Made by a program: the position numbers and the translations under genes
Notes under the pieces: generated by a model
What the model saw: the letters and a program-made list of their open reading frames with translations, nothing else
The model's database searches: none
Told to the model about the DNA's origin: nothing
Origin: Hofstenia miamia
Taxonomy: Eukaryota > Xenacoelomorpha > Acoela > Hofsteniidae
DNA: 44,308 bases
Assembly (NCBI GenBank): GCA_900660155.1
Contig: CABFPE010000044.1
Span: 1,083,863-1,128,170 of the forward strand
Direction of reading: 5' to 3'
Part shown: in pieces, positions 43,188 to 44,308 of the stretch
Layout of the letters: the number at the start of each line of letters is the position of its first letter
Position numbering within the stretch: the stretch's first letter is position 1

Positions 43188-44308
43188 TAAAGTATAATAC
43201 AATTTGAATTACCACACTATGCTGCACCTGAAAATCAAAGACTTGTACGAAAACATAGCAACACTAAGTTATATTTTATAAAATAGGAGAGTCGAATATA
43301 TTTGTTATAAAAGAACTGCTCTTAAAAAAAATTAGTAAGGAATGCATAATTCATATTGTTTGAAAGTGAAGTTACAAAATCGGAACTTAGAATTCATACT
43401 TTTGAGTTATTCTTGTTTATGGAAAGTGGTGTTTCAATATTTCACTGAAAAAGTATTCGATCACCTCTCAAAACCTGATGTCAATAAGTTTGAAAACGTT
43501 GAGTTTTTGTCGGCCACACAGTTTCTTTTCTGCGTTATATAATACCCTCCTCCGATTACCTCTGTGATTTGTCAAAAAATTTTAAGTTTACTTAATTTTT
43601 ATATACATTTTATATTTTCAATGAACTTTAGCAACCTCTTTAGTTGGTTCGCTGTGTAAAGTCCAAGGCATGGTGAGTGCAATTTTTATAAGATTTAGGG
43701 GATCTATGTTTAGAATGCTTGCACCCTTTTGCTGCCAGCTGTCAACAGCTGTCTCTTCATAGTGTGTTTACTGGTGATACAAGATATAATAGACAAATTG
43801 TCTACATTTTTTCAATGTCCACTATGCTTTCATTGGTTCATCATTTGTATCAAGTAAAAGAACGTTCTACAAATTTCGCCTGTGGATTGCAGCACATTAA
43901 ATGCGCTTCTGTAGAGATCATAACAAAATAATATAATCAAGGTCAATCTTGAAGTAGATGAGCAGTGCTCTTAATATGATTCTCTAATGGAAGATGTCAA
44001 TGAAGCCGTTAATACTTTTATCCACAATGTCATATATTTACATGATTACTTCTGTCATTTTTATGAGAAGTGAGGCTTACCCAAAAAAAGCCGTTGAAAG
44101 TTACACCATTGGCAAAGAAAATCCCTTGTAAAAGATACTCTCTACAAAGGTAAAGGAAGTCTTAAGCAGCTACAGAGATTCAGTTAACAATTAATACTAT
44201 TATCCAAGATAACCTAAAAGTGCTAATCTCAAATAGCTAAAAGCATCATGGCTGAAAAGGAATACTATTGGAAAAACTTCTAAAATAATATACATATATA
44301 TATATATA
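43187..44308. other. Upstream region of the Ig gene
   Basis: Probably the 5' flank or a first intron in the 5' UTR. Open stretches at 43342-43542 and 43719-43931 (plus) show no family signal. The window ends in an (AT)n run (about 44291-44308). No promoter element recognised. Confidence 0.4.

Overview
This is an AT-rich eukaryotic scaffold with introns, almost certainly from an arthropod and probably an insect. Three things point there: long introns with GTAAGT-type donors, a mobile-element mix typical of arthropods (mariner/Tc1, Ty3/gypsy, an R4/Dong-like LINE, a Penelope-like element, a piggyBac-like MITE), and a cell-adhesion gene closest to arthropod neuroglian and hemolin. The species cannot be named from the sequence. 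There is no bacterial content, CRISPR array, rRNA gene or convincing tRNA gene. The one long run of N (14511-15510, exactly 1000) and five single Ns mark scaffold joins.

The only host gene I can support runs on the minus strand from about 43.1 kb to 11.0 kb and continues past the low-coordinate side. Seven coding exons (43051-43108, 42687-42804, 41106-41302, 32741-32904, 23956-24127, 17576-17869, 10980-11148) join with matching reading phases. They give 390 codons: a signal peptide, three Ig domains and the first half of a fourth. Ig1 is a textbook neuroglian/L1-type domain. Ig2 has lost the usual cysteine pair. Ig3 keeps its cysteines but lacks the core tryptophan.

Nearly everything else is introns of that gene, or sequence beyond its last visible exon, filled with decayed mobile elements. 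From 1 to 6 kb lies an old plus-strand Ty3/gypsy pol (reverse transcriptase, RNase H, integrase), followed by about 2.8 kb of broken protein-like sequence I cannot identify. This block appears almost free of CpG. Around 13.4-14.5 kb and 24.4-26.9 kb are two broken DNA-transposon-like elements that share an uncommon DT-x-x-x-NTG signature. Mariner/Tc1 relatives sit at 16.1-17.1, 28.5-29.2 and 39.5-40.7 kb. A Penelope-like fragment is at 26.9-27.8 kb, a TTAA-flanked MITE at 31.4-31.9 kb, and a deleted R4/Dong-like LINE embedded in an (ATT)n microsatellite at 37.0-39.2 kb.

Assembly quality is locally poor. Around 24.4-28.3 kb, single-N joins are flanked by exact duplicated blocks of 471, 209 and 61 bp. 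These look like unmerged contig overlaps rather than biology. All calls come from reading the sequence and translations by eye; no database search was run.
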